Below are positions 26,120 to 38,322 of a stretch of DNA of 64,000 bases, in pieces (position 1 is the stretch's first letter; each line of letters opens with the position of its first letter). A program made the position numbers and the translations under genes. Source of the DNA: Septoria linicola (taxonomy: Eukaryota; Ascomycota; Dothideomycetes; Mycosphaerellales; Mycosphaerellaceae); the NCBI GenBank assembly GCA_024114885.1, contig CP099430.1:1-64000 (forward strand), given 5' to 3'. The notes beneath the pieces are model-generated. The model did no database searches, was not told the origin of the DNA, and saw nothing but the letters and a program-made list of their open reading frames with translations.

Positions 26120-29100
26120 AAGGAGAGCACGATATACTCTTAGAATACCTTCGAACAAGCTCTATAAGTAAATTAGTATCTACTAGCTAGCCTGAAATAC
26201 TAGAGAGTAGCTTATCTAACTAGCTTAATAAGCAAATTCGAAGATTACTAGTAAAGCTACTACCTACTTTTACTTTATTCTCTCTACTAGATAACGACAT
26301 GTCTATAGAGGACTAAGGAGGTACTAACCTTAACCCTAATACTAATATCTTTTAAGGACCGAACTTAGGAGGTAGACTGTCTATAGCGTAGTTCTAGCTA
26401 CTTATAGAGACTATCTAAGTAACCTAAAGCTAGAAGGTAATTGTCGCTTAGGTTCCGCTACTACCTAGCTCGGACTAGAATCTCTTCTTTAATAGGGAGA
26501 ACGTAACCGAGTATATTAAGCGTTTTAAAGTACTATATAGGAACTACGCTATCCTACTTATTAATAATAATAAATAGCTTTACGAGAAGTTACTTACTTA
26601 GGTTACAGTTGTCTAACGTAGACGATACTAGCGCCTTAATAGTTTCTACGACCGAGACTACGCTAAGTTTAAAGAGTCGATTATTAAGGAATACTAAAAG
26701 TATAATAATATATATACTCGGAAACCGCCGCTATATAGAAAACCTTTATAAGGTTAACCGTATAGAGGATAATAATCTCTTAGAGTACTTGAGGCAGTTT
26801 ATACTCTACTCTAATACTATGCCTACTTCGTATATAGACGAGCGTTCTTATACTCTTCTATTTATACGAGGCCTTCTATTTCGTTTTAGTAAGAGGCTCT
26901 AGGCCTATCTTAGGTTAGATCTTAATAATAAGGACTTGGATTATAGTAAGCTCTTGAAGATAGCCTAGCGTTAGATTAATAGTAATAAGGACTTCAAATT
27001 AGAAGTATATAACGAAGGCGGTAGAGACGTCTAGTAGTTATACGAAGTAGTAAAGAAGTCCACTCTAAGACTAAACTCTAAGTTCAAGGCTAGAGAAACG
27101 GTAGTCTATAAAGGCTATAAGCTAGTAACTATCGATAATATTACCGCTAGTATATAAGACCTTGTAATCGCTACGATTCGTCGACTCGAAGAAAGAGGTC
27201 CGTAGCCGCTACGCTCGTCGATAGGATAGTAGGCGAAGTCTCACGATCACGACTATCTATATATTCTAAGGCCTACTTATAGCTAGGAGATTTCGATTAA
27301 CTTAGCTACGATAGATGACAGGTTAATAATTAAGGCCTATATAGCGATCGCTCTAAAGATTTCAGGTTATTAGATATATAGGCTCGAAGGCTATATAGCC
27401 GTAAACTACGAGTACCTATAGTAGTTCGAGACTAAGGGCTTGATATATAGAGACCTAAAGACTAGTATTATATACTACGGAACGCCTCGCCTAGGTATAG
27501 AAAAGATATAGTACTACTAGGACAAGGAACTACTAAAGCTGTTCGTATTAATAGGAGTATTAGAGTAGCGCTATAGGAAGATCGATCTTGAAAATATAGA
27601 TCGTTTGTTAACGCTAAGAGTAAGCTAGTAGAGGACAGCGAATAAGGTAGCTAGTATTAACGGTCCTATTAATATTAGTTAAGTCGCTTCTATTACGTAG
27701 AAGGATTAGGACGATCTAATCGGCGCCTACGTAGCTAGAGACAGCGTAAAGACAAAGCGGAACCTAAACCCTTCTCGTCTAGTTAGAGGATAGCTAATAG
27801 GAGTATAGAAGTAGATTACGACCTAGGCTATAGCTATAAGAACCTACGCTTATCGTTACTCTCGTATTAAGGAGGTTAAAGATAAAAACTAGCCGGCTTC
27901 TTACCTTACGGATATAGAGGAGTTAGAGGATTCTTAAACTTAGAGACGTAATAACGATAAGATCGAGGATAAGTAGATATACGACTACCTAAACGGTCTA
28001 CTAGTTCTAGTCGCTCCTACGTATACTTAAAAGCGAAAGAAGGCTAAGGAGCCTCCGAAGACCAAGTATATAGATAACTACCTTCGAGCTACGTACGCTA
28101 ATAATAACGCTAACGTCTTCTAGATAGATAAAATACTCGAATCTAAGGTCTAGTTAAGCTTAGTAGAGATTATTCTCTATAGCGAGCGAGCGTCGTATTC
28201 CTTATAGAGTCGTGTTCCGAACGATATAGATCTACGTAAGAAGCTTAATAAGCTCTATATAAAGAAGCGTACGAATAGAGGTAGCGGAGCTAAGATTAGC
28301 GTATATTCCTTACTGTCCGAAGCCTTCTACGATATAGTAGAGGAGCTAACGAAAGCTGTTTTAGCGACTAATATTAAGGCCTTCTAGGTTACCGCTATAG
28401 CGATTAATATAGTTAAGCCTAGGCCCGCTTCTAAGCTTTATAAGCGGACTAATAATATTCTTCTATTATTTAATAATATCTATTAGATTATTCTAAGTAT
28501 CTACGTGCCTATAAAATACGGCTCTCGAATAATAGCTTGTAAGTCTTTAATCGACGAGAGGGCTAAGTTAATAATTATACTAATCGAACATATTCGAAAG
28601 CTTTAAGTTAGTATAACCCCTCTCGGTAATATTACTATAGGAGGAGTTAGAGGCAAGGTTACTTTCATTAGGTACTACCTAGAGGTATTAATCGATACCT
28701 TTAGCGTAAGAGTTACGATACTATTTCTAGTCTTACTAGCGAACGGCCCGATCTTACTTAGCCGACTATAGGCGCGGCGGGTACGCTTGGCTTCTAAGAA
28801 CTACGATAATAGCTCGTAAGAGGGCTCAATTAGTACTCTAGACGGCTATATTGTTATATTTACCGGTTTTAATAGCCGTAGTAATATACGTACTATAGAA
28901 CAAGTCCTAGGAAAAGCTAGAGTACTAAGGAATTAGCTCTAGTCGATAGCACGAGTATAGTAGAGGCTCTAACACGGGTATCGCGTCAAGATTTAATAGA
29001 AGTCGGTATCCGAACTCTAACTTTTAGTAATTACTAGCTAAAGGATATAGGGTGTGCTATCGAGGACTCTAGATCTTATAATAGCGAGGAGTAGGGAGAG

Positions 29101-29120
29101 GGATTATAAGCTTTTTAAGC
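26120..29120 (+). pseudogene. gag: gypsy gag-protease relic
   Basis: Plus-strand coding relic after the 5' LTR and leader. A gag-like segment is readable at about 26530-26715; it then continues in another frame from about 26725 (YIENLYKVNR and onward), so a frameshifting indel lies near 26720. The ATG at 26609 belongs to the second frame and precedes this shift, so it is not a real start. From about 27400 a single frame can be followed to about 29000. Around 28530-28610 it reads LIDERAKL, in the position expected of a retroviral-type protease, but the D-(S/T)-G motif is not preserved and the assignment is inferred. Gag would form the capsid-like particle in the cytoplasm. Confidence 0.6.
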
Positions 29121-29200
29121 TTCTACTACCCTCTCTATACAAGGTTTAGTAGTTAGAGGTAAAAACTCTACTTAGAGGGGTTAGCTAGTAGAACGTTCTA

Positions 29201-29225
29201 TAGTTACCTTTTTAAACGATAATTA
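29201..29225. promoter_or_regulatory. 25-bp quasi-palindrome between gag and pol
   Basis: Arms TAGTTACCTTTT and AAACGATAATTA around T, with three mismatched pairs. Same size and sequence as the palindrome at 26073. Confidence 0.7.
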
Positions 29226-29299
29226 CGTTATACCTCCTATACTATACTTCAAACTATACTAGTAGTATAGATAGATAAGCGATTAGTACTAGTGTTCGT

Positions 29300-32200
29300 T
29301 TACGGTTACTAACAGCCCTAAACTCCTAGAGAATCAAGTCTTTAACTACCTTACGTAGTAGTTGTCGTATATAAAGGTAATCTACTTCGGAGACTATTTT
29401 ATAGTGGACTTAATTAGACAAAGCACCTCTCTACGATAGTAGCTCGAACTATTAAGACAGGTCAATTATAGCTGGACTTAAATATAGTATAACTATCTCG
29501 TAGTAGCGGCCGTTAAAGGTAATATCGCTAAATTCAGCTAAAATAGTCGACTTAAGAAGCTTTTACTAGCTACTAGCGAAGCTAAGCTAGCTTACGCTAG
29601 CGAGCGAGACTTGTACTAGGGTATTAGGTATAGTTTTGAAGATACTATACTAGTATCTTAATCGAGCTAGGGTTCAAATTATAGAGACGAATACTTAATA
29701 ATTGCCTATAGGAAGCTTAGAGAGGCGGAGCTAGCTATCTAAGAACCTGGACCCTACGACGAGGTTATCTCCGATAAAGTAGACGACGAGCTTAGCGAAG
29801 AGACGTACGTTATCTCGGCCGCTATTAATATAGTAGCGGAGAGAGCTCGTAATAAAGAGGCTATAGGGTAGCGGAAGCTAGATAATTATATTAGCGCCTA
29901 TACTCTTTATAAGCGAGTTGCTAATAAGATCAAACCAGTAAATATAGACATTACTATAACTAATAGATCAAACCCTAGTAGGTTAAAGGACTAGCGACGG
30001 ACTTATATTAAGAAGGAAGTAGCTATACTACCTAGTACTAGACCTTACGATAGTAAGTACCTAACTAAGAGGTTCTTAACGATCGAGCCTAGATTACGCC
30101 TTACGCTCGAACGGCTTATAAAGTTCAAACCTAGTATAGAACTACTACTAAAGGAGCTGGATTTGTTATACTATATATTAAGGAACCGAGAAGCTGCCTT
30201 TACGTAGGACTTTATATATTTAGGCCGAATCAATCCTAATATTACTCTACTATAGAAGATTTAGACAGTTCCTTACGAGCTATAGTAGTATCTAGGCTTC
30301 AAGCTAAACCTATCTCTACGATATGTCGTAGAGGATATACTAAGACAACGAATCTAAGCTAGAACTCTTAAGCTATGCTACGGTACCTATCGAAACCTAT
30401 ACTTCCTTATTAGTAAGAAGATAGAGGTAGGCAAGCTAAAGAAGTATCGGTTAATCAACGTAGCTTAGAAGTTTAATCAAGTTACTATAAGAGATTCGAA
30501 CTTGCTACCTAACGCTAAGAGTTTCTCTAAGGACTTTACCGGTTACGCGCTAGCCTCGTTAGTTAATATCTTCTCTAGATATAACTAAATCCTACTCGAT
30601 AAATTATATAGAGACCTTATAGGCTTCGACTTACCGCTAGGACTATTATAGTAGATAACGTTACCGTAAGGAGCTACGAATTCTGTTACCTAGTTCGTTC
30701 GTATTATTAATCAAGTGCTTATAGAGTATGTCTCGTATAAAGTACGGCCGTTTCTTAATAATATCGGTATTAAAGGGCCTAAGACGAAGTACGATAATAA
30801 AGAGGTTAAACCTAGCCTCTACTATTACGTTATTAAACATATTATAGCTATAGACGACGTTCTCTATAATATAGAACGAGCTAATATAACGGTAGCTTTT
30901 AATAAGCTATAGCTCTATTACGAATAGTTAGTAATCGTTAGCTACCTTACTAGTATTAATAGTCGCTATCTAGACTTCGTAAGAGTAGCGAAGATTAAGA
31001 AATAGCCGACGCTAGAGAATTAGAAGGAGGTTCGAATCTTCCTCGGCGTAGTTACGTACTACTACGTCTAGGTTAAAGGGTTTACGATTATCCTTACTCT
31101 ACTATTCAAGCTCTTACGAAAGGATACTAAGTTTCAATAGACTACCGAACACTAACTAGCTAAAGACGTCGTCTTAAAGGCACTAGTTTCAGCCCTAGCC
31201 CTAGTTACTCTTGACTTTAGAGAAGGAGTAGGACTTATTATTATAGGTATAGATTCGAGTAGCAAAGGTTAGGGATATACGCTTTCCTAATATAATCGAG
31301 ACGAGCTACTTCTCCGCTACCTAGTTCGATATAAGTCCGGCCTATTTAACCTAGTAGAGGTCAAGTACGATACTAGAAAGCGTAAATACCTTAGTATACT
31401 AAAGGTATTAAAGAAGCTAAAACTATAGCTGTTCGGAGTATACTTCTAACTAGAGATTAATATAAATACCCTCGTTTACTAGCTTAATAAAGCTGCCTCT
31501 AATTTGCTAAATATAGTAATAACGCGCTAGCTAGTATAGATCTACCTCTTCGACTTTAACGTTATATATGTTTCTAGTAAGAAGTATATAGCTTCGGATT
31601 CGTTATTAAGGAAGCCTATTACGCTTGAAGATATAGAGGCTATAGAATAGGAAGAAGACGTAGATCTAATAATTAACGAATAATTCTTCGATATCTTTTA
31701 CGTTAACGCTTTCTCTATATAGGTAATTTAGAGCGAGCTACCTATAATTGATAGGATCTACTCTTAGGAGTTAATAAATATCGCTTTCGTACTTATACGG
31801 ATATAAAGACCTAAGGGAGTTTCTAATAACGAGTACAAGCGGTTAAGGAAGAAGTACCGGCTATTTTATATTAAGAATAACTAGCTCTAGCGCTAAGAGC
31901 GAGTAGCTAGACCTCTATAGCGAGTTATCGATAAACCTAAAGCACGAGCTCGTATTATTAAGGCATGCTATTATAAGAACGGTTATCGTAGCGCTAAATA
32001 GACGTATAATCTCATCCGTAAGCGATAGTAGTAGGATAGGGTTTAGTCTTAGATTTCGCTCGCTATTTAGTAGTATACTATTTATAGTCTTCGATATAAG
32101 AGACAGGTACCTAGAGAACTATAGATCCCGCTCCAAGTTACGGTTAGCTAGTAGTAGTATATCGATAGCTTATATATCTCGAAGAACTGTTCGTTAATAG

Positions 32201-33290
32201 TTATACGCGAATCTCTATCGCGCTAGCCGGAAGTACGTATATTCTAGTACCTAGCGAAGAGTATCTCCTTAGTATAGATAGTAAGGTTTATATAGGAAGA
32301 GATCTTTTACCGGTAGGGTGCCGCCGTAGAAGTTATCCTCGACAACTATAAGACTAACCTTAGTAACGTAGAGAAGCTACTACTATCGTATAGTGTCAAG
32401 CGTATTAATATTTCGCTATACTACTCTTAGTCTAACGCTATCGTTAAAGTCGGCTATAAGACAATATTAGACGCTTACTTAAAGCTCTCTAATAGCGGCC
32501 TTTATACGATTCGTAACTATATTCTAGCGGTTCTATAGGTAGAGAGAACGATAATAGTCTCTACTACCGGCCTAATACTATTAGAGGTAATAATTAAGCG
32601 TAACATAGTACTACTAATCGAGCTAGAACACTATACCTTCTAGATTATAGATTAGGGCAAGGTTAAGACTAGAGTAGAGCTTCTTACGATTCGAGCTCAA
32701 GCCCTAGAAGCTATAGAAACGACTATAAAAGAAGGGCGACTACGTTAATAGCGTCTCTAAGAACAGAACAAGGCGTACTTCGATAAACATCGCTATATAG
32801 ACCTTACTATACTAAAGGAAAGAGATCTCGTGTTAGTATACCGCTCTAAGTTAAAAACTAGCTTCTCCTATAAGCTTACGTTTAGGTAGAAAGGCCCTTT
32901 TAGGATATCTGAAGTATTATAGAGAGGTATATCGTATAAGCTTAAGGAACTAGATAGCTCTAAACGGGAGTATATCTATAAGAGGATAGACCTTAAGAAA
33001 TATACCTTTCTATAAGAAAACCTAAAGCTAGTTCCGGATTAGGTTAAACTAGAAGAAGTACCGCTACTAATAGAGAAGGTTATAGAACTAGGCCTTCTAC
33101 CTAGGTATAAGTATCCGTAGATCTTTATTAGTAAGCTATTAGTAATAACTTAAGAAGAAAGAGAGAGTTATATACGCTAGCTACTAATAGAGCTTAAAGA
33201 AGAAGTAGAAGACTTAGTAAGCTAAAAGCTAAAGCCTACCCGGTAGAGCTAAAGAAGTAGAAATTCGATAGGCGATACTTAATTAGGGGT
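29300..33290 (+). pseudogene. pol: gypsy pol relic (RT, RNase H, integrase)
   Basis: Plus-strand frame with RIP stops. The reverse transcriptase catalytic motif lies in the short intact stretch 30715-30912, where FLNNIGIKG stands for the family's F-x-D-D: both Asp codons have become Asn. An RNase H-like segment follows at about 31200-31270 (VGLIIIGIDS). An integrase-like region follows from about 31830 to 32650, and the C-terminal part reads RQKGPFRIS then YKLKELD at about 32890-32950, typical of gypsy integrase tails. The frame ends around 33280. The 66-codon open stretch at 30715 is only an interval between RIP stops, not a separate gene. Confidence 0.8.
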
Positions 33291-34300
33291 ATAAGCTAAG
33301 ATCTAGCTACTAAAGCCTAGCCTCTACTATAAAAGGGCTAATCTTCCTAAGTCCGTACTATCTCGAGCGCTTCTTTTATTCCTAGAGCTCTAATCTAACC
33401 TTCCTAAGCGCTTCTCTTAGTCCTAAAGCTACTATTAAGTACTAATCGGAGCTTCCTAAGCTTATAATTTACTAGACTAGTAGAAATCTAGCTAAATCTT
33501 AGCTATCCTAAGTACTTCTTTTATTCCTAGAGCTACTATCGAGCTCTAATCTAAGCTTCCTAAGCTTCTCTTTTACTAGATTAGTAAGAATCTAGCTAAT
33601 CCTAACTATCTCGACGCTATTTTCTATAGCTAAGATAAGTATCTATATAGCTAGTTACTCCCCTAAGCTTAACTTTTAAGTATAGACTCTATGTCTACTA
33701 GCTAGCCTACTATCCCGCTCCTCTTTCTAAGTCCTAAGCCTACTATCGCTATAAAAGTTAGCTATCCCGAGCTACTTTCTACTACTAGGTCTTAAAAATC
33801 TAAGCTAGACCTATACTCTCGAAGCTCTTTTCTACTAACGATTTCTAAGGTTAGTACTATAATCTACCTTCCTAGAGCCCTTTTCTATCGCTAATCGAAG
33901 AAGGGAGATAAGGGTTTTCTGTCCTAAAGGTCTTTTTATCGCTAATTTTCGCCTAGCTAAGAGAGTCGCTAAAAATGTTAGTTTAAGGTAGAGAATTCTT
34001 AAAGTTTAAGGTTTTTTAGCCTATATAAGAATAAAGAAGCTTGAATCTTTAGTAATAACGGCTCTAAGGGCTCCTTTCTAACTATTAATTATAGCGCTAG
34101 CGGTCTCTTACGATACGGAAAGCGTAATCTAGTAAGTCGACTAGGTATACGAAAAATAAGACTCTTTTAAGTTAGTAGGAGTAACGACGACGATATCTAA
34201 GTCTTAGTCCTCGTTAGCGATAGTAAGATATATACTACGATAGTTAGTAGTAGCGTCGGTAGTATACGACGGCTATAGAAGCGTTAAAGTAAAGTAAACT
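33290..34300 (+). other. Spacer between pol and the extra frame, degenerate repeats
   Basis: About 1 kb without a convincing gene. Loose repeats of CTTCTTTTATTCCTAGAGCT and CTTCCTAAGC are spaced some 60-160 bp apart at 33360-33600. It ends at the third palindrome (34303). Confidence 0.5.
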
Positions 34301-34302
34301 TT

Positions 34303-34327
34303 TAGTTGTCTTTTTAAACGATAACTA
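34303..34327. promoter_or_regulatory. 25-bp quasi-palindrome before the extra frame
   Basis: Arms TAGTTGTCTTTT and AAACGATAACTA around T, with two mismatched pairs. It lies about 260 bp upstream of the readable start of the extra frame. Confidence 0.7.
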
Positions 34328-34561
34328 AAACCTTACGTAACTAAGCTTCGCGTATAGACCCCTAATCCTAATAGTAGTTACGCTACTACGATAAGGTATA
34401 TAATTAGACTACTTTCACGCTCTAAACGATCTCTTCTTCCTTATTAACTATTAATTAGTTACTATAGAGCCTTACTTCTATTAAGTTCGATTCTTATCTT
34501 TCGTTACTACCTAGTAACGCTATATAGCTATTTATATATATAAGCGGCAACTAATATAATA

Positions 34562-37500
34562 GAAAACTCTATAACTAGTTACGCGCCCGACCCTCCTCGC
34601 TATTCAAGTTACTTATTACTAGTCACGCGCTTTATATTGCTCTAAGCTATTAATACGACTAATTAAAGACGTTCTCTTTCTCTCTCGCGTATAAAGAACA
34701 AGACTTCCCCTTTCTAGCGTTCTTTGACGCCTAAGCGCTTATTAAGACCGGCGCTTTCGCCTTCTACCTCGCCTATTCGAAGTCCGATATAAGAACTGCC
34801 TAGATAAGATTCTCTAAAGAAAAGACGAAAAATAGCTTCTTTAAGTTCTATATAAGGTATAGCGCTCGCTCGCACTAATCGCGAAGGCTCTCTTGTTAGT
34901 TTCTAGGCCTTAAGCAGACCTCTTACTAGTATAACAAACCTTGACAACGCTACTAAAGCTATCCTATCGCTAGAAACGCTATAAGAATAGGAGGAGAGTA
35001 TCGACTTAGTACTTAAGTAAGTCGAGAAAGTAAGCGACAGAATAAAGATTAGTATATTTAACTTCTTTAAACGCCTCTTAGCTAAGATTTTACTAAAGCA
35101 CCTTAACGCGTAGAGCGTAAAGCGCGATAATATAAAGAAAATACGCTAAGAAGGCCGAGACTTAGTAAAGGAGAGAAACTTAATCTAGTAGTAGCTACGT
35201 ATAGAGTTTAGGTACGAGTAGAACTTCCTCTTCCTTAATTAAGTCTTATACGATAAAGAGATACTTAGGAACCTTCGTTAATAGTTAAATAAGTATAAAG
35301 GCGTCTTTAAAGAGAGCGAGCCTAAAGACTAGGTTTTCTTAGTATAGTAAAAGCAAGATCGTTTCTATTAGTAGGTAGCGAACATATTCTCTCGTAGCTA
35401 GCATTTTCAGCTATAGAGAAGTAAGAAGACTCCTAGCTCGTAGGGCTTAGGCTTTATTAATACGAACTTAGATAGGAGACGCTACTAGAACAAGTTTAAG
35501 GAGGAGCTCTCGTAGGTCGACGTATTTAGCTATAAGATAAGAGAAGTACGCCTAGAGGCGGGCTATAGACTTGATTAGTACGGGTTTATAGTTAAGCTTA
35601 CTAAAGGAGAGACCTTCGAAGAACCGACCTACGTGTTCCTAGTAGTAGAGAAATAGCCCTTAATATCCTATAGACTATTACCTCCTCCTAGAAACCTAAG
35701 GTCTAATAGACGACTCTTCTCCTCTACGCCTAAGAGCCTATCCTTATCTAGTCCTACTCGAAACTCTAGTTAAGAAGGAGAAGGAGAAGGTAATTTACTT
35801 ACGACCCTAGAGCCTCGCCTTAGAGATTCCGTATCGCCTAGTACTATATAGAGGCTAAAAGCTTAGTTAGAGAAGTTAACGCTAAGCTCTACGAAGAAGC
35901 CTACGCTCGTCCTTTGTAAGAGTAGGAGGCTTACTAGAATTCGCGCTAAAGAAACTATTATTAACTCGATCGAAACTTCTTCTATACTAAGCACTTTAGG
36001 TAATAGCGATCCTATATAAGACTAAGTATTGCCTACGATAGAGCCGCTACTAAGTCTATAACGCCTATCGCTAATCGTACTAGAAGATAATAGTAGAATT
36101 AAGCTAGAGAGCGACTCGGAGCCTAATCTACGCTATTAGGCTTGTATAAAGGATAGTGTTACCTCCGAAGTCTACTACTATATAATCGTTAGTAGTACTC
36201 TTAAAGAGGTCGATAATGTCTAGAAGAAGAAGAAGGTAGCTAAGAGCTACGCTTTAATTAATGTTCTCTCGTACCTTAGCTAGCCTCTTTATAAAGAATA
36301 TATAGCTAAGATAGGTGATACTATAGGTTTAAAGCTACCGAAGACGGCTAACGTAACATATACCCTCTACTAGCGTATTATTTAGATAGGTAGTATAGCC
36401 GATCTCTAAGCCCTTATCGCCTAGAATACTTAAAACCGGACGTAGTTTAAGCTAGAAGCGAATACTTTCTTCTTTAAACCTATAGGACGTACTCGTCGCG
36501 GTAAGAAGGGTACTAATACTTAGGAACTAGAGGACGATATTAACGCCCTAATACGTAAGGTAGGTAGAAGCTACCTCGGACCCTTTTAGTTCTCTACGAC
36601 CGAGGTAGACTTGAAGGTTACTTCTAACGTCCGTTAGAAGGCTTAGGAGCTCTTAGACTACGATAGTAATAAGAGTACCTAGACCGACTATAGCTTCCTC
36701 TTTTCTTCTCTCTCTACTAGAGGCCTATTCTAGATCCTAGACTCTTTGCTCGAAGCTATACGGTATGAGTTTGTAGTGTATCGATAGTATAATATAGCTA
36801 TTAGTTAGTATAGTTAGTCTCGTAGTATATAGTACTCGCTGTCCTAATAGCTTCTTCGCTAGTATCCTCTACTATAGCTATATTAGCTAGTTACTACTCT
36901 GTATACGACCGTTAAGTACGTAGCCTACCTATCTACTACCTTTTATATCTTCGACGATAAGGCTAGTTCTAACTACCCTAACGGCTTCTAATATATCGCC
37001 TTGAACGAGAATATATTACTTAAGGAGAAAGGCCTTAATTAGGTTTAATTTACGATCTCTCTAGACGATACTAGCGATAGAGGACGACTTTTACTAACCT
37101 CTAACGTAGCTAGTAACGGGCTCTTTAACCCTAAGGAGGCGAAGTAGCTAGCGAGGCGTATTATCTCTAATAAGCAAAGCTATAGTATAGGCTTCGTCGA
37201 GACTATAGCTCTAGTAATTACTAACGATATAAAAGCTAGCCTTAACCTTAGTTAGAAGAACCCTTATACTAATACGAGCTCGCTAGTTATTTCGTACCCC
37301 TACCTCCCTTAGCGGTATACTCGTATAGACGAAGAGTATTATATAATTCTAATAGTATTTCTAGCCTACTCTAATAGTCGAACGTTAGATAAGCTACCTA
37401 ATAGTAACTACGTTAACGTTCCTACGATCTATAGCGTATATCTCTACTACGAGCGGATACCCTTTATAGCTTCTAGTACTATATACCCTACGCGAGTAAT

Positions 37501-37873
37501 AAAACCCTTTACTACTAAGGTGCTTCTAACCGGCCTAGGCCCGATTTCTAATACCTTAGTAGGCCGAGTTCTATAGGCGGATTAGGTAGTAAGTATAAAA
37601 ATAAAGAAGCTCTTTAGTATAAGTAAGGAGGAGTTCAAGGTCTATATAGCTAAGTAGTAGACTATAGCTGAAGCTTAATTCGATACTACCTACGCTACAG
37701 CTATAGATATTAAGGAGCAGGTATTTAGCGAAGCTAGCTTTATAAGCGTAGATAGTAACTTAGAAGTATTAGTATTAAAGAAGAGAGAGGCTATTCCTAA
37801 GGAGATCCCTAAGAATATAGTAGAAGAGTAGCGTCTAGCGAATAATAATCGGATCTAAGAAGGTGTTTTTTAG
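34562..37873 (+). pseudogene. Extra long reading frame downstream of gypsy pol
   Basis: Read codon by codon in one frame, this stretch of about 1,100 codons is interrupted only by TAG and TAA, never by TGA, so it was one coding region before RIP. The N-terminal part (to about 34800) is Ser/Pro/Arg-rich. The middle is charged, with Glu-Gly repeats at about 35777-35800. The C-terminal 500 codons look globular. I see no reverse transcriptase, integrase, protease, zinc-knuckle or clear transmembrane pattern. Its place between pol and the 3' LTR is where env-like or captured genes sit in other LTR elements. The last codon is TAG 37871-37873, directly against a palindrome. The start codon is not preserved. 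Function unknown. Confidence 0.7.
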
Positions 37874-37898
37874 TAGTTATTGTTAGAAAAGGTAACTA
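37874..37898. promoter_or_regulatory. 25-bp quasi-palindrome after the extra frame
   Basis: Arms TAGTTATTGTTA and AAAAGGTAACTA around G, with four mismatched pairs. It abuts the putative stop codon of the extra frame and is again preceded by a T run. Confidence 0.6.
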
Positions 37899-38020
37899 TT
37901 TAATAGGCCTCTAATTAAAAGTTTAATAGACTTTAATAGAAAAACTAGCTAGTTTTAAGCAATTCTAAGTAAGATCTATAGGTAGTTAGGTATCTAGTTA
38001 GATACTAAGAAAGAGAGGAT

Positions 38021-38299
38021 TAGTAAGGTAAAGGCCTACCTATATACTATACTTAGCAGTTTTAGTATAAAAGCAAGGTAGTAGCTCGTTTCTAAGATAG
38101 TAATGTTTACTCTACTTGATTAACTTAATGTCCTACGGTCCTAGTATAGGCTCCTAGTCTTAGGACTACTATTTTGAGCTCGTTACTACTATTTAATCAA
38201 CGTATTACAAGACTATTACTCTCCGAACAGGTCTTGTTCTATAGCGACCGCTCTTATACCTGCCTAGGGGGTTAGTATTAGGGTGGTTATTATCTATTA
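38021..38299 (+). repeat. 3' LTR of the gypsy element
   Basis: Pair of the LTR at 25081-25359, 279 bp, same termini. It is followed directly by the CTAT target duplication. Confidence 0.9.
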
Positions 38300-38303
38300 C
38301 TAT

Positions 38304-38322
38304 CTAGGATACCTTCTTAATA
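38304..38322 (-). mobile_element. Remaining end of the split copia LTR
   Basis: The 19 bases CTAGGATACC to CTTAATA complete the LTR interrupted at 25080. Bases 25077-25080 and 38300-38303 (CTAT) are the target duplication made by the gypsy insertion. Confidence 0.85.

Larger units (their letters stand above)
25081..38299 (+). mobile_element. Ty3/gypsy LTR retrotransposon, 13.2 kb, nested
   Basis: Two 279-bp LTRs (25081-25359 and 38021-38299) flank 12.66 kb of internal sequence. The target duplication is CTAT, or ACTAT if the A shared with the LTR end is counted. The canonical LTR ends TG...CA appear as TA...TA, as RIP would make. About a dozen differences between the LTRs are all transitions. 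The element is mutated less completely than its surroundings: CA and TG still occur. In plus orientation it holds gag-protease (about 26.1-29.1 kb), pol (about 29.3-33.3 kb) and an extra long frame (34.56-37.87 kb). It is much longer than the usual 5-8 kb of fungal gypsy elements. Confidence 0.92.

Noticed and set aside
26609..26902. 97-codon open frame starting with ATG
   Set aside because: An interval between RIP stops within gypsy gag; the ATG lies in the wrong frame upstream of the frameshift.
30715..30912. 65-codon open frame
   Set aside because: A stop-free interval of the gypsy reverse transcriptase, not a gene of its own.
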